A DNA stretch of 64,000 nt, from positions 310,001 through 374,000 of the forward strand of contig CASHTG010000005.1 of assembly GCA_949357655.1 (NCBI GenBank), written 5' to 3'. The notes under the pieces are model-generated. The model was not told the origin of the DNA, made no database searches, and saw nothing but the letters and a program-made list of their open reading frames with translations. Made by a program: the position numbers and the translations under genes. This DNA comes from Parascedosporium putredinis. Its lineage: Eukaryota > Ascomycota > Sordariomycetes > Microascales > Microascaceae. Shown one piece after another: positions 35,034-47,352 of this stretch (position 1 is the first letter of the stretch; every line of letters begins with the position of its first letter).

Positions 35034-36090
35034 GCGGCCTCTCACAAGATGACAGGTGGGTTCTTTTGTTTCTCAGATGCAAACGAGTCAACTGGAAAAA
35101 TAGGTTAAAGGAAATATTCAAAGGAAGAGAATTTTTTTTGTAGCACATGAGTGATCCCGTTTGGATGCCTTTGTGTGTTCCATTTTCAACTTGTGCGTCC
35201 GGGGTAGCATTTGAAGGGTTCAATGGTGGGATTTTAACTCTCGCTTATCAACTGAAAACTGCGTGCAATGAAGTGAACCCGCGGATGTCAGGACCACGTT
35301 TCCTCCGCCAAACAGTACCGCGGCAACTTAAATTGAAAAAGAAGGAGGGGAAAATAGTGTATGGAGAAGAAGCCTCAGGGTTCCTGCGACCATCACTCTC
35401 CTTCTAACCAGGATAGTAATTGCCGTCGTCGTCGTTGTAACCAGCCGGAGAAGAGCAGCCCCCGTTCCGACGGCAAAACCCAAATTTTACTGCCACCAAT
35501 ACTCCGCAAAACACGCACTAGAAGCGGTCACGAAAGAGGCGCCAGGCTTTCCCATCTTCGTGGCCTCTCGGAGGGGTGGAGGGGACCAGGGAAACAACGT
35601 ACCTGGTTCGAGAGTCGGGCGCCTTCCACGACCGGCAACGCTTGAAGCGGTCACGGTCCGTGGAAAAGCCACGGAGGCGCTTCCGAGAAACATACCATCA
35701 CGGCATGTGAAGCCCGAAGGACAGGGAGAGGGTGCCGTTGTCGCCCAGGAGATGTGTTATGTCCTCGATCTCGATTAAGCGATCCATGACTTGCTTACCC
35801 GATGTCCAGCTGGCGCTCGCTCTTGAGGTGCATCATCATCATAGGAAGAAAAGAAACGGTAGAGGGCCAAAAAAGGAAGAAACAGCCCGACTATCATCTG
35901 TGTGTTTCTGATCCTTCTGTTCACTCAAGCTGAAGGCCACATAACCGGCCTGCTGCTAGTAATAGTAGAGAGGCTGTTCTCAACACAAGCCGTATGCAGA
36001 GCCGATGGTGAAACCATTGAACCATCTTAGTGCCATGCCGGCTCGTCTCCCCTACCCCTCTTTGCGCCTATGCAGCTACGGAAAGAGTTA

Positions 36091-36129
36091 GAAAAAGAAA
36101 AAGAAAAAGAAGAAAGAGAAAAAAAAAAG
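36091..36129. repeat. Polypurine A/G tract
   Basis: 39-base purine run of GAAAAA units. Confidence 0.8.
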
Positions 36130-39100
36130 CCCACCGCCTCTGTCGAGCTCGATAGAAAGCGGGGAGGGATCTACACCATCAAAGAGGGAAAGGGAGGGGG
36201 CGAATAGCCTCCAAAGGAGCGAAACCATTGATGCAGGCTGGCCCTACCGCCTTGCCGCGGGGCGTGCACTTCCGCCCATGGATAAGCTAGACGAGTTGGG
36301 AATAGTCGCCAGCTGCACTGCCCTGTTGAGGGTGGCGACAAGTATTTGAATTATCGGACCAAAGTGCAGCTGGGAGGTACGGGACGAAGACCCGGCCGCC
36401 CCCTTCTGGGAGATTCGACACTGGCAACGACCGTAACGCGATGGGCTGGGGGAGCTACTGCAACCATGCAGCTGATAGAACCAGATCCTATCGATAAGAT
36501 CGGGGCAGCATCAACCAGACATTTCGAAGGCGGGAGGGGGAAAATGGACGCCGAAGATTTCATATTTCTTTTCGGTAGATTCGGTAGCGACACTATCGCG
36601 GGGCGAAATTGCGACCGGATCTGAAGCGGCCCTGGAACGACAGCGCCCAACCATTGAAAAAAAAAATTGAGGCAGAGAACATGAAAATGACACCTCAAGG
36701 GTTGCTACGCCTGTGCTCAACCACGCGAAGAGCCGCCAGATTTTCTGCAGGTCGTTCGATAAAGGGAAGGAGGATGATACAGAACACAAACTCAAAAAAA
36801 AACATGGAGAGCAACCAAGGGTCTGCCAGGAAGGGAAAGAAAACGTAGAGCTGCTACGCGATGCAGGGTCATTTCCCTTGACCTGCTGGTTATGGATTGC
36901 GTACATTGAGCTTCCACCTGAATTACGCCAAACATGAGAAATTGGTTGACACCGCCGGGGAGCCTTTGGAAACGTCCCATGTCTCGATGGTGGGCAAACT
37001 GTCCATGAAATTATGAATTTCGGGGTAGGCGGGACGGGATGGGGCGAGCCTCAACCGGGACATCAATGCGAATCTCGTGACTCTCTTCCCTTCAATCCTT
37101 TAATCACTGCCCAGTGATTTCCGTGTTCGCTTCATCTACAGTCAATGTGTTTGCTATATCACATGCCAGGGGTGTTGGGGGTGTGTATTGCAAGGGGAAA
37201 AGAGCCCGCCTCCATATATTTTTGTGGGGAGTATCAAGGAGAGAGACAACACAGACTGATCAATTAGTGAGAATAAAAATGTCAACACGTGGAGAGAGGG
37301 GTTTGAGGAGGGAGCCTCATCCAAAAGGCGTTTAAGCCATCAATCAAGCTCCAGGGCGAATGGTTGGTTCAGGAGTGGGGAGGCGAAATTGTTATTTCAA
37401 TGGTGTTCACCCTCCCCTCTCTTTCTCGGCTCCACACAATCCAGAAGAGGGTGACTAAAGAAAGAAACGTGGAGAAGAGGGGTGCGAATTCCGGTGCCTT
37501 GTGGGGAGGCGAAAAAAAGACGAGTGCATGAGTCGTTTGGAGCATGCAAATCTGTGGGGAGGGCAATTATTCTCCAGCCAATATTCAACGACGAGTCGCC
37601 ACACTCTCACTCGACTGCCCAGCGCCTCCAGATTGCATGAGGGGATTCGACGCGAATGAAATGGGCAACGTGGAGAGAAACGTTCAATTAATACATGCAA
37701 ATCTTTATCTCTCTATCTCGCTTTCTCTCCCTCCCGGTTCCTGGGCGGCGTTTTGTTCTGGGTCCTGGATCGTCTAATAATTGCCTGCCGCCCTTCCCCG
37801 CCTCCCCTATTGCCAGAAATAGCTCGCGAGGCGCCGTGTAATGTGAGAGGCTTTTGGGCTTGCTTTGAATGAGGGCATATTCAACAATATATTGGGAGTG
37901 CCGAGATCAAACAGGAGAGGATAACACGCCAGAGTAAACATAAGTGAAAGATAAAAACCAGATAAAAATAGATGGCCTTGAGCATTTGAAGAGATGGAAA
38001 AAGATCAATATCTGTGGAGAGTGAATCTCTTTGTTCTGAATGCGGAAAGTGGGTCCCGCATCACATTATCCACCCAATCTTATCGATAAGATCCTGAACC
38101 CGCAACCAAAAGCCCCATTTCAGCTGAGAGCTCCACAAACTCCACAAATCACCTCGACCAAAAGCGTCGGTTGATCAGGGTCCTCCGCCGGCAAAGGCGC
38201 TCTCCTGCAGTGGACAGTGGCGCCGGAGGGTGGCTTTCTCATCTTTCGCCACAACGTCCACATCAACATCGACGCTAGCTATGCAGTAAGCTGTTGCTAT
38301 TTTCACGATGATGGGGAAGCCCGTCCTCAACTCTACAGATCGCCTCGTGCACGCGCCGAGCCTGTTCATTGGAGTGATTTGGTCTCATCTCGACAAGACA
38401 GCAGAATTGAAGAGGATCCCGAAGAAGGGGAAACAGCAATTGCTTCGCGCATCTTCTTCCCCGAATGCCAGTCTCATATGAAGATTTCTAGAGGATACCC
38501 CCTTTCTCTCGAATCGTCGAGATGCACCTGTGTGGGAGACGAAGCTGATACATGACAAGGGTGCAGCGCGGTCAGCTTGCAACGTCCGACTCGCGCCGGG
38601 GAGACACCCGGAAGAGAGAAAAAAGTAAGAAGAGGAAAGCAAGTTTAAAAATTTTTAGCGAGGCCGTTAGACGCTTGCGCCATCACGCAAGTGCGAATGA
38701 AGTGGGTGCGGGATCGATCGACATGACAAGTCGGGAGCAAGGGAGGGGCGTGATTTGGGATCGCCGACGCACAAATAAGAAGGGACATGGGAAGAAAAGC
38801 AAAGTGCGGCGCGAAAGACTCTTGCATCCCCGGTGGAGGCGGTAGCAGCCACCAAGGAAAACGGGATGCCAAAGCGTGCAGCCGAAAAAGCAATCGGATG
38901 GGAAAAAGAAAAGATCAAGATATCACGTACAGAGGCAAAGAGGAAGTGGGAAAAAAGTGGGAATGCAAAGCAAGGTGCGATGCTGGCAAAGCAAGAAGCC
39001 CGTGCAAGTATCTTGATGAAAGAGGCAGCACAGATCAAACGACGAGTAAGGTCCGAAGGTCCGGCGATAAACCCCTCCACCATTTTGTCGCCCTCATCTC

Positions 39101-41039
39101 GATGAATGCTTTTTGATGACGCGCTCTCATGGCATCACGACAAGAGAGGGTGGAAAAAAAAAAGAAATCCCCCAAAAGGCAAGCATATTTATCTAATCGA
39201 TAATTTGAAGGTTTCCTTCTTTTTTGTCCCCTTTGGTCTCAATGGGATCTCCCTTATCGGGCACTTGCATGCATTGGTTATCCGGGAGGGCTGCCTTTGC
39301 TGACTACCGTGTACCCTGGAATACGACCCGCCCGGTCGAAACCCACACATTAACATGGATGCTGAGACTCGACGGCGATGCGGAAGGGTTGATTCCCCGA
39401 ATATGATAGACACGTCGCGCGCATTGCTGAAAACGAACGGAAAGAATGTACAGTGAAAAAGGAAAGAAAAAAGAGGAAAATGAACCTTGAAGAGCGCATC
39501 GACTTGTGATAGTTTGTCGAATATCACTTTTGTGACTCACTGAATGGGGGAATTTTGCGAGGACGGAAAGTCGATTGATTTCATTTGACGCGATGCACGT
39601 GCACGTTCGGCAAAACGATGCAGCGAGCCGCGCAACGGACCTGGGCGACGGGAAACGAAGAACGGGAAGGCCACACTATGTACGAAGTACGAAGTACATT
39701 ATTAGAATAGATGCGCTTTTGCTATTCGCGAGGATAATATAGCTGATCCCTCTGATTCTCGTATGGGGAAAAGGGTGGGTAAGGGCGGCGATGACTATCG
39801 TAACCCGGCGGACTAATCCCCATCCTTTTCTTTTTGACAGCTGGGATCCCTTCTCGAAATGTCGGAGGAAAGGTTACAGTAACAGCAGGAGCTGTGGAAG
39901 TGGAGGGGTGGGAAGCTATCAAAAGGGTGGATGGAGCAATGGGTGGACGACGGGGATAACAGCTCGAGGTGGTGGATCACCTCAGATACAAAATTCCATT
40001 GCACCGGCAAAGCCGAGGAAGTAAAAGTGCTGGGCACTTGGCAGCCGTGGCTGTCAGTGCCTGTCTTCCCCACCCACCACCAAGTTCCCTCGGCATTTTC
40101 CCCGAAGATGTGCCTGGGCTGCCTGAGATGGGCCCAAAAGGGACAGCATTTGAACACAGTGGACACCTCCGGACAGTCCCGGCACAGACATTGACCTCTT
40201 TGCACACTCTTCCACTTCACCGAGGAGCCGACCCGAGGAGGAGGAAAAGCTATGGCATCCCTGCCTAGTGTAGTGGATACTGCTATTTACCGTCGCTTTT
40301 CCGACCACAATCAGATCCTCTTTCGGCATCTCTTTTGCTGATTAGGCACTAATTCAACTGACAATGCCTGTCGTCTCACTGGAAGAGCCAAAGGATGGGT
40401 AGTAGGGGAGGGGTGTGTGAGTCTTTCGCGAAAGGGCTCCGCACCCGAGGCATCCGCAACGATTTCTGAGTCTGGTAATAATCACGGCAGGCGAGACGGT
40501 GACAGGCGCCCAACCTGGGGGTTTTGAGGGATAGGAAAGAGCAAGAAGAAACCACAAAAAAGAAAAAGGGTGCACACACACGCAACACGCCAATGCGACA
40601 CGGGCGGGAGGACGGAGAGCAAGAACAGATGGAACAATTCGGGTAAGCAGCGGGATCCTCCATCCTCCCATCCCCAGAATCTTCAGACTCTCCTGAAGAA
40701 CACGCTGTAATATGCTGTAATATCCGTTCCACTCTTTTGTTGCTGTGTCACCCGTAAGCAGAATCCGGGGCAGGGTACCTAACCATGTGGGGACCCTTTA
40801 CTATTGTCATTGCGGGTTGCCGAATCGCCAAAGGCCAGGTCGGCAACATACACTACACGACTGAGAACGAACCAAAAATACTTGCAATAATTGATGGTTA
40901 AGGATTGTCCGTGACAAAGGCCATCGGCCGCTCCCTGGTGGAGGGCGGCACGAACAATAAGAAGGGGCCAAAAAAGACCTACTCAGCCCAATGGAACGTT
41001 GTGCGGCATTCCAGTCCGTCAAACGCACCCCCTTCCCAT

Positions 41040-41077
41040 GTGTTTGTGTGCGTGTGTGTCTGTGTATGTGTCTGTGT
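41040..41077. repeat. Interrupted (GT)n microsatellite
   Basis: GT-rich tract with CG, TC and AT interruptions. Confidence 0.75.
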
Positions 41078-41765
41078 AAGTGCTTGCTGCAGACAAACAA
41101 TGGTAAGAATGTGTGGGTTATTCTCGGGAATGACTGTGCCATTATTAGAAATCGCAAGAGGACAAGCGAGCAAAGCGAACAATGGAATAATAATTTGATG
41201 AACCGTCGATGGCTTTTCTTGTTACGTGCCTGCGTCCCACCGCGCCCGCCTGGAGTTTTGGACTCGAGAGGTACTTGTGCTTTGTACGCCCGCTCCACCC
41301 AACGCATAGTATCAAATCTGCCCTTGGGGCCAACAACACGGCCAGCAGGGCGGGCCTTTTTAATAATACAGGGCCGGCCAGAGTCAAGGGAGGCTTGAAG
41401 CGAAGCAAGGGCGGTGCCTTGGGAACGCGAAATGAAGACTGGGGAAAAGCAATCACTCTGGACGGAGGCCCAACCGTCTATCAGTTCAAAGTTGCCCCCA
41501 GAGGAAAAAGCCCACCGCAGTCCTGCTTATTGCGCACTCTGCCCCAGCGGACCGACAAGCAGCGCCTTCGCCATTCGCCGCAGCGTTAATATCGTGTGCG
41601 CGATATTGAGGTTGCGCCGACCAGGCTTCCTAGGCCATTATCGCCATCGATCCTTGGTCCAGTCAATTAACCATCTTTGCTCTCAACCCCTTGTTTCCCC
41701 GTCTCTGGGTTTGCGGGGGAGGAGGACTTGTGTCGCCACCCCCTTCGTTTCTTTGGCCCGTCTTG

Positions 41766-41794
41766 TTTCTTTTCTTTTCTTTTCTTTTCTTTTC
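41766..41794. repeat. (TTTTC)n microsatellite
   Basis: About five TTTTC units, the complement type of the AAAAG tracts elsewhere in the window. Confidence 0.85.
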
Positions 41795-42918
41795 GTATCA
41801 GGGCGAAATCCGAACAGGCATGATAAGGGAGAGAGTGGAAACGAGAGGATAAGAAGAGATGGGGTGGGTGGGCTGTGTTTGCAGGTTCTCACTCAAACTA
41901 CGCGACGCGATAGGCTAGTTTTCCGGGCTCTTTGGTTGGAGGGGCACTTGCGACACACCAGGCAGTCATCTACAAACAAATGGTTCATTCGGCTTACGAC
42001 GTTTGCCCAGCCGTGTCGAAATGAGTCAAAATGGCCCTCAAACGAGAAGGGAGAGGATAGGAAACACGCGTTGCTGTAAAAAATGATTTCCAATCACCGA
42101 TGGCAATTGCACACCTCTCAAGGAGGGCGCACTCAATCATGTAGCTTATGAGGCAAGGGAGCACAGCACATGCGATGCCTCATATTAAAAATCAAGGATG
42201 CGCCCGGGCGGGTGCCCGCCAGAAAAAAAGGGAGTCATCGCTAATAACGTCCACCTGTATATCCATCACCAGAGAAAAGGGGGGATATCAATCGAACGTC
42301 TGCTGAAATGGTTGGTCGCCATGGACTTCGCCTCCTGAGAAGCGATGAAGCGAAAAGCGTGGAGAATCGCCAATAAGACGGCCGCGAGGTGCCCCAGAGA
42401 GATGCTCTCATCCTTTCTTGCTCGCCTAGGTGGCCGGATTCAGGAGCTCAGGGAGAGCTGGGCGCCGTGAATGGAAGGGGATGCGCCCCTGTTGGGCGAG
42501 AAAGGGGGCAAGGGAGAACCAAAGAGATCCAACAATGGAGTCGTTGGTGTCGTCCAGTGGTTTGCGGGATGAGGATGTGGTTCCGGCGGGCTTTCCCACA
42601 CACATGCCTCGCCCGTCAATCAGTCATGGCCCGTCTGTCAATGTGTGGTTAGGAACGTCTCTCCAGTTTCAACAGGTCTGAGCAAGGACCGAGGGAACTA
42701 GCCAGTGCCATGACAATTACACCGAGGAAGCCTGTGTGCCGTGTGAGAGTGGTGTTCGGGTCCCAGCGAGTGAGCTACCTCGGGGAAGCTCTTCCCCAAT
42801 TGTTCTTGTCTCGCTCCCGTTGCCCCGTTTCCTACACACCCCCTTCTTAAGGACCTTACACCCCTCCCTTTCCCAAATCACACTCCCCAGGTTTGTGTGG
42901 GTGAGTGAGTGAGCGAAT

Positions 42919-42932
42919 GTGTGTGTGTGTGT
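42919..42932. repeat. (GT)n microsatellite
   Basis: Seven GT units, preceded by GTGAGTGAGTGAGC. Confidence 0.75.
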
Positions 42933-44779
42933 CTTGACCGGTACCCAACGCGAACGGCGAACCCCAGCATTTTCGCGCAAGGGGGACCAAAGGAAGCAAG
43001 GAAGGGAAAAGTCTCGCCGAAAGGGAAGGACGAGCCAAAAGAGAAACCTGAGAAAGGAAACAAGGAGATGAGAAATGGGAAAATGTTGGTTGAGCGCTGC
43101 CAATTTCGTAACCCTTTCCTTGTGCTCGGCTCGGTAACGACAAATCCCCCGTTTCCATAACCTTGGAAGTCTCTGGGGTTTCATGGGTTTCTGGATCGTG
43201 GATTTGCATTCCCGTCTTTCTTTTCTTTTTTTTTTTCTTTTGTTTTTCTTCCTTCTCTCTTTTTCCCCCGCTCTTCCACCGCTGTCTTGCCATTTTGATC
43301 TTTTATTTTGCGGGCGGCGTAATCATTTCCGTCGGGTGTCAAATCCCGGCGCCCTCTTGTCTCCCCGCCAAGGGGGTGGTTTGACAATATAGAAGGGTTT
43401 CCGCTTCGTCTGAGGCCGGCGGCGCTGAGGCGGGTTTACTTCCACCGCCTCCCCAGCATTGCGACGTGAGGCTCTCAGTTGCTCTGCTTTCCGGTGGCAC
43501 TCCCCGTTTAGATTACTGGGGCGGTCGGGATTTGTGCCTACGGCCCAAGAAGCCAGAAGGGGCAAGAGGAGGCTAGAGGGGAGAAGGGCAAAAAGGACAA
43601 GGAAGAAACCGAGTCCTCGGACTAGCGTGGAAAGAAAAGAATAATAACAAAGCACCTAAACTTCGGTAAAACTTGAGGCTCCATTTTAAGGGCCCATTTT
43701 TTGGCAACTAGTCGAGTTCTGGCAGGAGGCGACCAGGGATATTCTCTTAGCCGGGAGGGTTTTCCCTTTTTTCTTCACGCTGTCCTTCATTAGGCTTGCG
43801 GCCCTTTTCCCGCTGGGGCATGTCGGGCCTTCGTCCAGCACACACCGACTACACTTGAGAGAGAGCACGTCTTTCTCTGGGCCATTCGCTAGTGCCTGTG
43901 GAGTAACTCGGTACAATTGCTGTCTTTTTAGTGCGCTCCGGGGTGGAGGAGACTAAAAGGAATTCTGTTTGGAAAATGCTCCCTCGTCACCGAGCCCACC
44001 GTACCATTTTCCATCAATGCTTCGGAGGCAAGTGGTATTCTCACGAGGTTGGGCCGAGGCGGGGAAGGACGCAGTGAACAGTTTGCGCCTTAGCACCGCA
44101 AAAGCCTCGGCGCAATTTTTTTACTACTCGTCGTCACCATCACGGTCCTACGCGTGCGATTTCGTCCTCACCGAGCCCGATGGTTACGACGTAGGTTTTT
44201 AGTGTGATACATGCACTCTGACGAGGGGAAGCGAAGTTCCCGGAAGGGGTCGTCGCTGATGAGGCGCGGGGGTAAAAAGAAAGCAGAGGAGGGGAGGGGG
44301 CCAACATCAATGCTCGATTGTAAGGCATTAATCAGGGACTGAGTCACCGATGTCATCGAACCAGCAGACGGGTCATCGTACATCGTACAGGAGACACAGG
44401 TTGGAACTTGAAGGGAGGGGGAAACGGGCAACGTCGGCGGCACGCTCGAAATCAGGGATTCAGGGTGCTGCTTTCAGGCAGCCGAGCGAAGGGAAAGTGT
44501 CGTCGTCGTCCTGTCGTCGTCGTTGTTATCGGACGTCAGCATCGTGTCTTGCGCTGAGGTGGTTCCCTGGCAAGGCAAGCACGGAAAGAATGCTAAAAGC
44601 CTGTTTTCTGCACCAGCGACATGCATTTCCCATTTCCTTCTTTCAATGTCTTGTCTTTTTCCCCCCTCCTCCCACCATTTCTTTTTTGTTTTACATCCGT
44701 TTTCTTTTTTTCTTCTTTTTCTTTTCTTCCCCGCTCTTGTTCTTATCGGCTTCGTTTGCAAGCGGTGGGAACAAGTATG

Positions 44780-44820
44780 GTGCGTGTGTGTGTGTGTGTG
44801 TCTGTGTTATGTGTGTGTGC
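44780..44820. repeat. Interrupted (GT)n microsatellite
   Basis: GT tract with TC and TTAT interruptions. Confidence 0.8.
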
Positions 44821-46879
44821 GCACCTCCGGCAGCTTCACCGCCTTATGGGGGCGTGGTTAGAGGTGTGAGGTGGAGGGGCGGGAGAGAAACCAAGGACAA
44901 ACGAGACGAGAAAAGACGGAAAGGCATCAAGAAGATACATTCACCACCAAACTCTTTTGTTAGTTTTTAATCGAAAATATGAAGAATAGAACGGAAGAAA
45001 AGCAGACCACCCGCACCCAACGGCAGCGACTTGCCAGCAAAAGGGAAGCTGCGACGCCGGTGAGATTTCATGGCGGTGCAAGCTTTCTCGCCGCGTGCGA
45101 CGATGGGGGAGACGGTGTGAGATTCGGTATCATTGATCGCTATCAAAAAGACAATATCCAGGCAAAGGTGGTGCACGTGTGGGCATTTCCCGCAGCAGCA
45201 CATGCTCGAGGATTGAAGTCGGCGATATTAATAAAAGCTAAAAAGAAAACCGACCGGAACCAGTCTGTTCCCTCGCGCCCTTGGTCCTCTTCCCGCATCT
45301 CTTTAGTTTAGAAAAGGAAAACACAAAAAGGCTCATGCCATTGTGTTCCATTTCATGGCGGATGTCCCACATGCCACGCACATGTTGATGCTTCAGATGT
45401 CTGTTTTCGGGGGCGGTAGGAAGATGGAGAAGGCGTGTTGAAAGGAGGCGAAAAACGGAGTAAGCCAGCTGCGTTGGCTGTGCTTTGGGCTTGGGAAGCT
45501 GAGAGAGCGTCAACTCTCTCTCCTCTCTCTGGCATGTGGCTCAGAAGGTTTCCCCGCCGGGGATCCATTTCAGGTTTCGTCTTTTTTTTTTCGGCTTCTT
45601 TTCTTTTTGGTATTTTTCTTTCTTTTCTGTAACATTCCGAGTAAATGCATTTCTACGTGTCGCAGGCGATTTTGTTTTCGCATTACTTTTCCTTTCTCTT
45701 TTCTCTCTTTTCTTTTTCCGCTCCCTTTTTGGTCCTCTCAACGACCTTTGGTTCTCGTTGATTCACCTCCCGTTATCACCCTCGTCCTCCTTCCCCGTTT
45801 GCAAACCATCGGTCAAGGAGCAGAGGAAGAGTCGGGAAGGAAGAGGAGGAGGGGAGTGGGAGTGTGGGAATGTCGGGTTCGAAGAGGGAGGGGCGTGTCG
45901 GACCTGGGCGTGGGATTTCGTGGGAGCGAGCCTTTTCTTTTCTTTTTCTTTTTTTCTTTTTCTCGTTTTTCCTCCCCCATTGCCCAAGGGGTGCCGACCA
46001 CACATTGACTCGTACCAAGGATGATGCCGGGGGCCTTGTTGCGCTCCCTTGACTCCCTCTCCCATCTCATCTCCCCTTCCTCTGAGCCGTCCCCACACAC
46101 CCCCATCCTTATCCCTCACGCCTTCACGCCCTGACGCCCCCCAACTCCCTCGTACCCCCTCCCTTGCCAACCTAGTTACCGGAGCTGCCCCGGATGTCTT
46201 GTTAGCGTACAAGGGCCTAGGAAGACTGGGAGCCGTTCCGCGGGTACCATGTGCGTGGGAAAGGGAGTGCGTGTGTCGCTCCTCCCTTCCCTCACCCGGA
46301 GCGTGTGTGTTTGCGGGAAGGGAATGCCAGAAAGCGCGATGCCCACATTTAGTATAATAGCCTCATGTCTCGCCCTTCCCACTCCTCCTCCTTCTTTCTC
46401 TCTCTCGTTGAACACATCGTCCCCTTCATCTGCATTTACCAGCAAGCGTTTTTCTCAAACCTTTTACACTCACGATAATACCTAACCACCAATAGTACGG
46501 TACCAACTTCACACACTCGCAACATCTCTACCAGCTTGCTTAGGCACCTATTACCAACGCCAGCTCACCAACTTACAAAACCTGCCGGCCTCCGCCACAG
46601 ACCAATATACATTCTCCCAGGCTCCCACTGCCCAACTGACAAATACAACTACACCTTCTCGTGTCCAAACAGCTATAAAGGAAATCCGATACCTCGCGAT
46701 TTCCCACTTCGGCGCCGAATACCACACATTCACCCATACGCATCTCGAACTTAGACGCACACTCGCCCTTTCGCACACATCTGCGTTCCACCGCGAGGAA
46801 AGTTCTTACACTCACAGCTTGCCAACGAGCAGCACACGCAACAAAACACCCTCCACCTCCACACACTCACAAAGCCAAA

Positions 46880-47352
46880 ATGTACGGCTCCTACGGATCT
46901 TACAGCTCCATGTACTCGTCCGCCACCTCGGCTCCTATGGACATCTCTCCCTCCACCATGCGCGCCGACAACTCGTCGTGTGCCTTCCCAGCTGGCCTCG
47001 CCGCTCCGTCCTGTCCTCTGGCTCCTCGTGCGACGAGCACCGCGCTACCTCATACCTCTCGGACGAGGACCTCTTCCCCGTCGACACCTTCGAGGAGGAC
47101 GACGCCACCTCGGTCTCCAGCACCAGCAGCTCCTTCGCCTCTCCCATCCCCGCCGTCCAGGTCCTCTCCGGCTCCGCGAGAGCTGAGCTCGGAAGGCAAC
47201 GCCAGGCGATGCAGAAGGAGTACGTCAAGATGCTCATCAGCGAGAAGGAGAAGAGGAAGGCCGCCGCCAAGAAGCAGAGGAGACCCTCTGCGAGCTCCAA
47301 GAAGAGCTCCAAGAAGACGGTGACCATGGGCACCATTGTCGAGAGTGAATGA
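46880..47352 (+). CDS. Conserved fungal hypothetical protein, Ser-rich (frame broken once)
   Basis: Small protein of unknown function. It starts MYGSYGSYSSMYSSATSAPM, continues MRADNSSCAFP, then SWPRRSVLSSGSSCDEHRAT, SYLSDEDLFPVDTFEEDD, a Ser/Thr stretch, a basic helix (RQRQAMQKEYVKMLISEKEK) and a Lys/Ser-rich end closing GTIVESE. I recall Sordariomycete proteins with the same CAFPSWPRR and LSDDDLFP blocks, so I take it as conserved. The two halves lie in different frames; one missing C in the three-base run at 46987-46989 joins them. Joined length is about 157 residues with no intron. The AC-rich leader just upstream (46840-46879) and the CAAAATG start suggest strong expression. It may be nuclear, given the basic tail, but that is a guess. 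Confidence 0.82.

Larger units (their letters stand above)
19820..46879. other. Gene desert of about 27 kb rich in simple repeats
   Basis: No protein family, tRNA or rRNA was recognised on either strand. Open frames are short for the length scanned, compositionally biased (poly-Phe/Ser, Lys/Arg, Pro) and overlap one another on both strands. The stretch is marked by many GT/CA microsatellites, 40-50-base polypurine or polypyrimidine tracts and G-rich runs, listed separately. The strong AT bias of RIP-mutated transposons is not obvious, and I saw no LTRs, terminal inverted repeats or transposase motifs. Multi-exon genes broken by base errors could be hidden. Confidence 0.5.

Noticed and set aside
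39681..39699. Tandem GAAGTAC heptamers
   Set aside because: Only about two copies; similar short heptamer repeats are, as I recall, common in filamentous ascomycetes, and no gene or element is linked to it.
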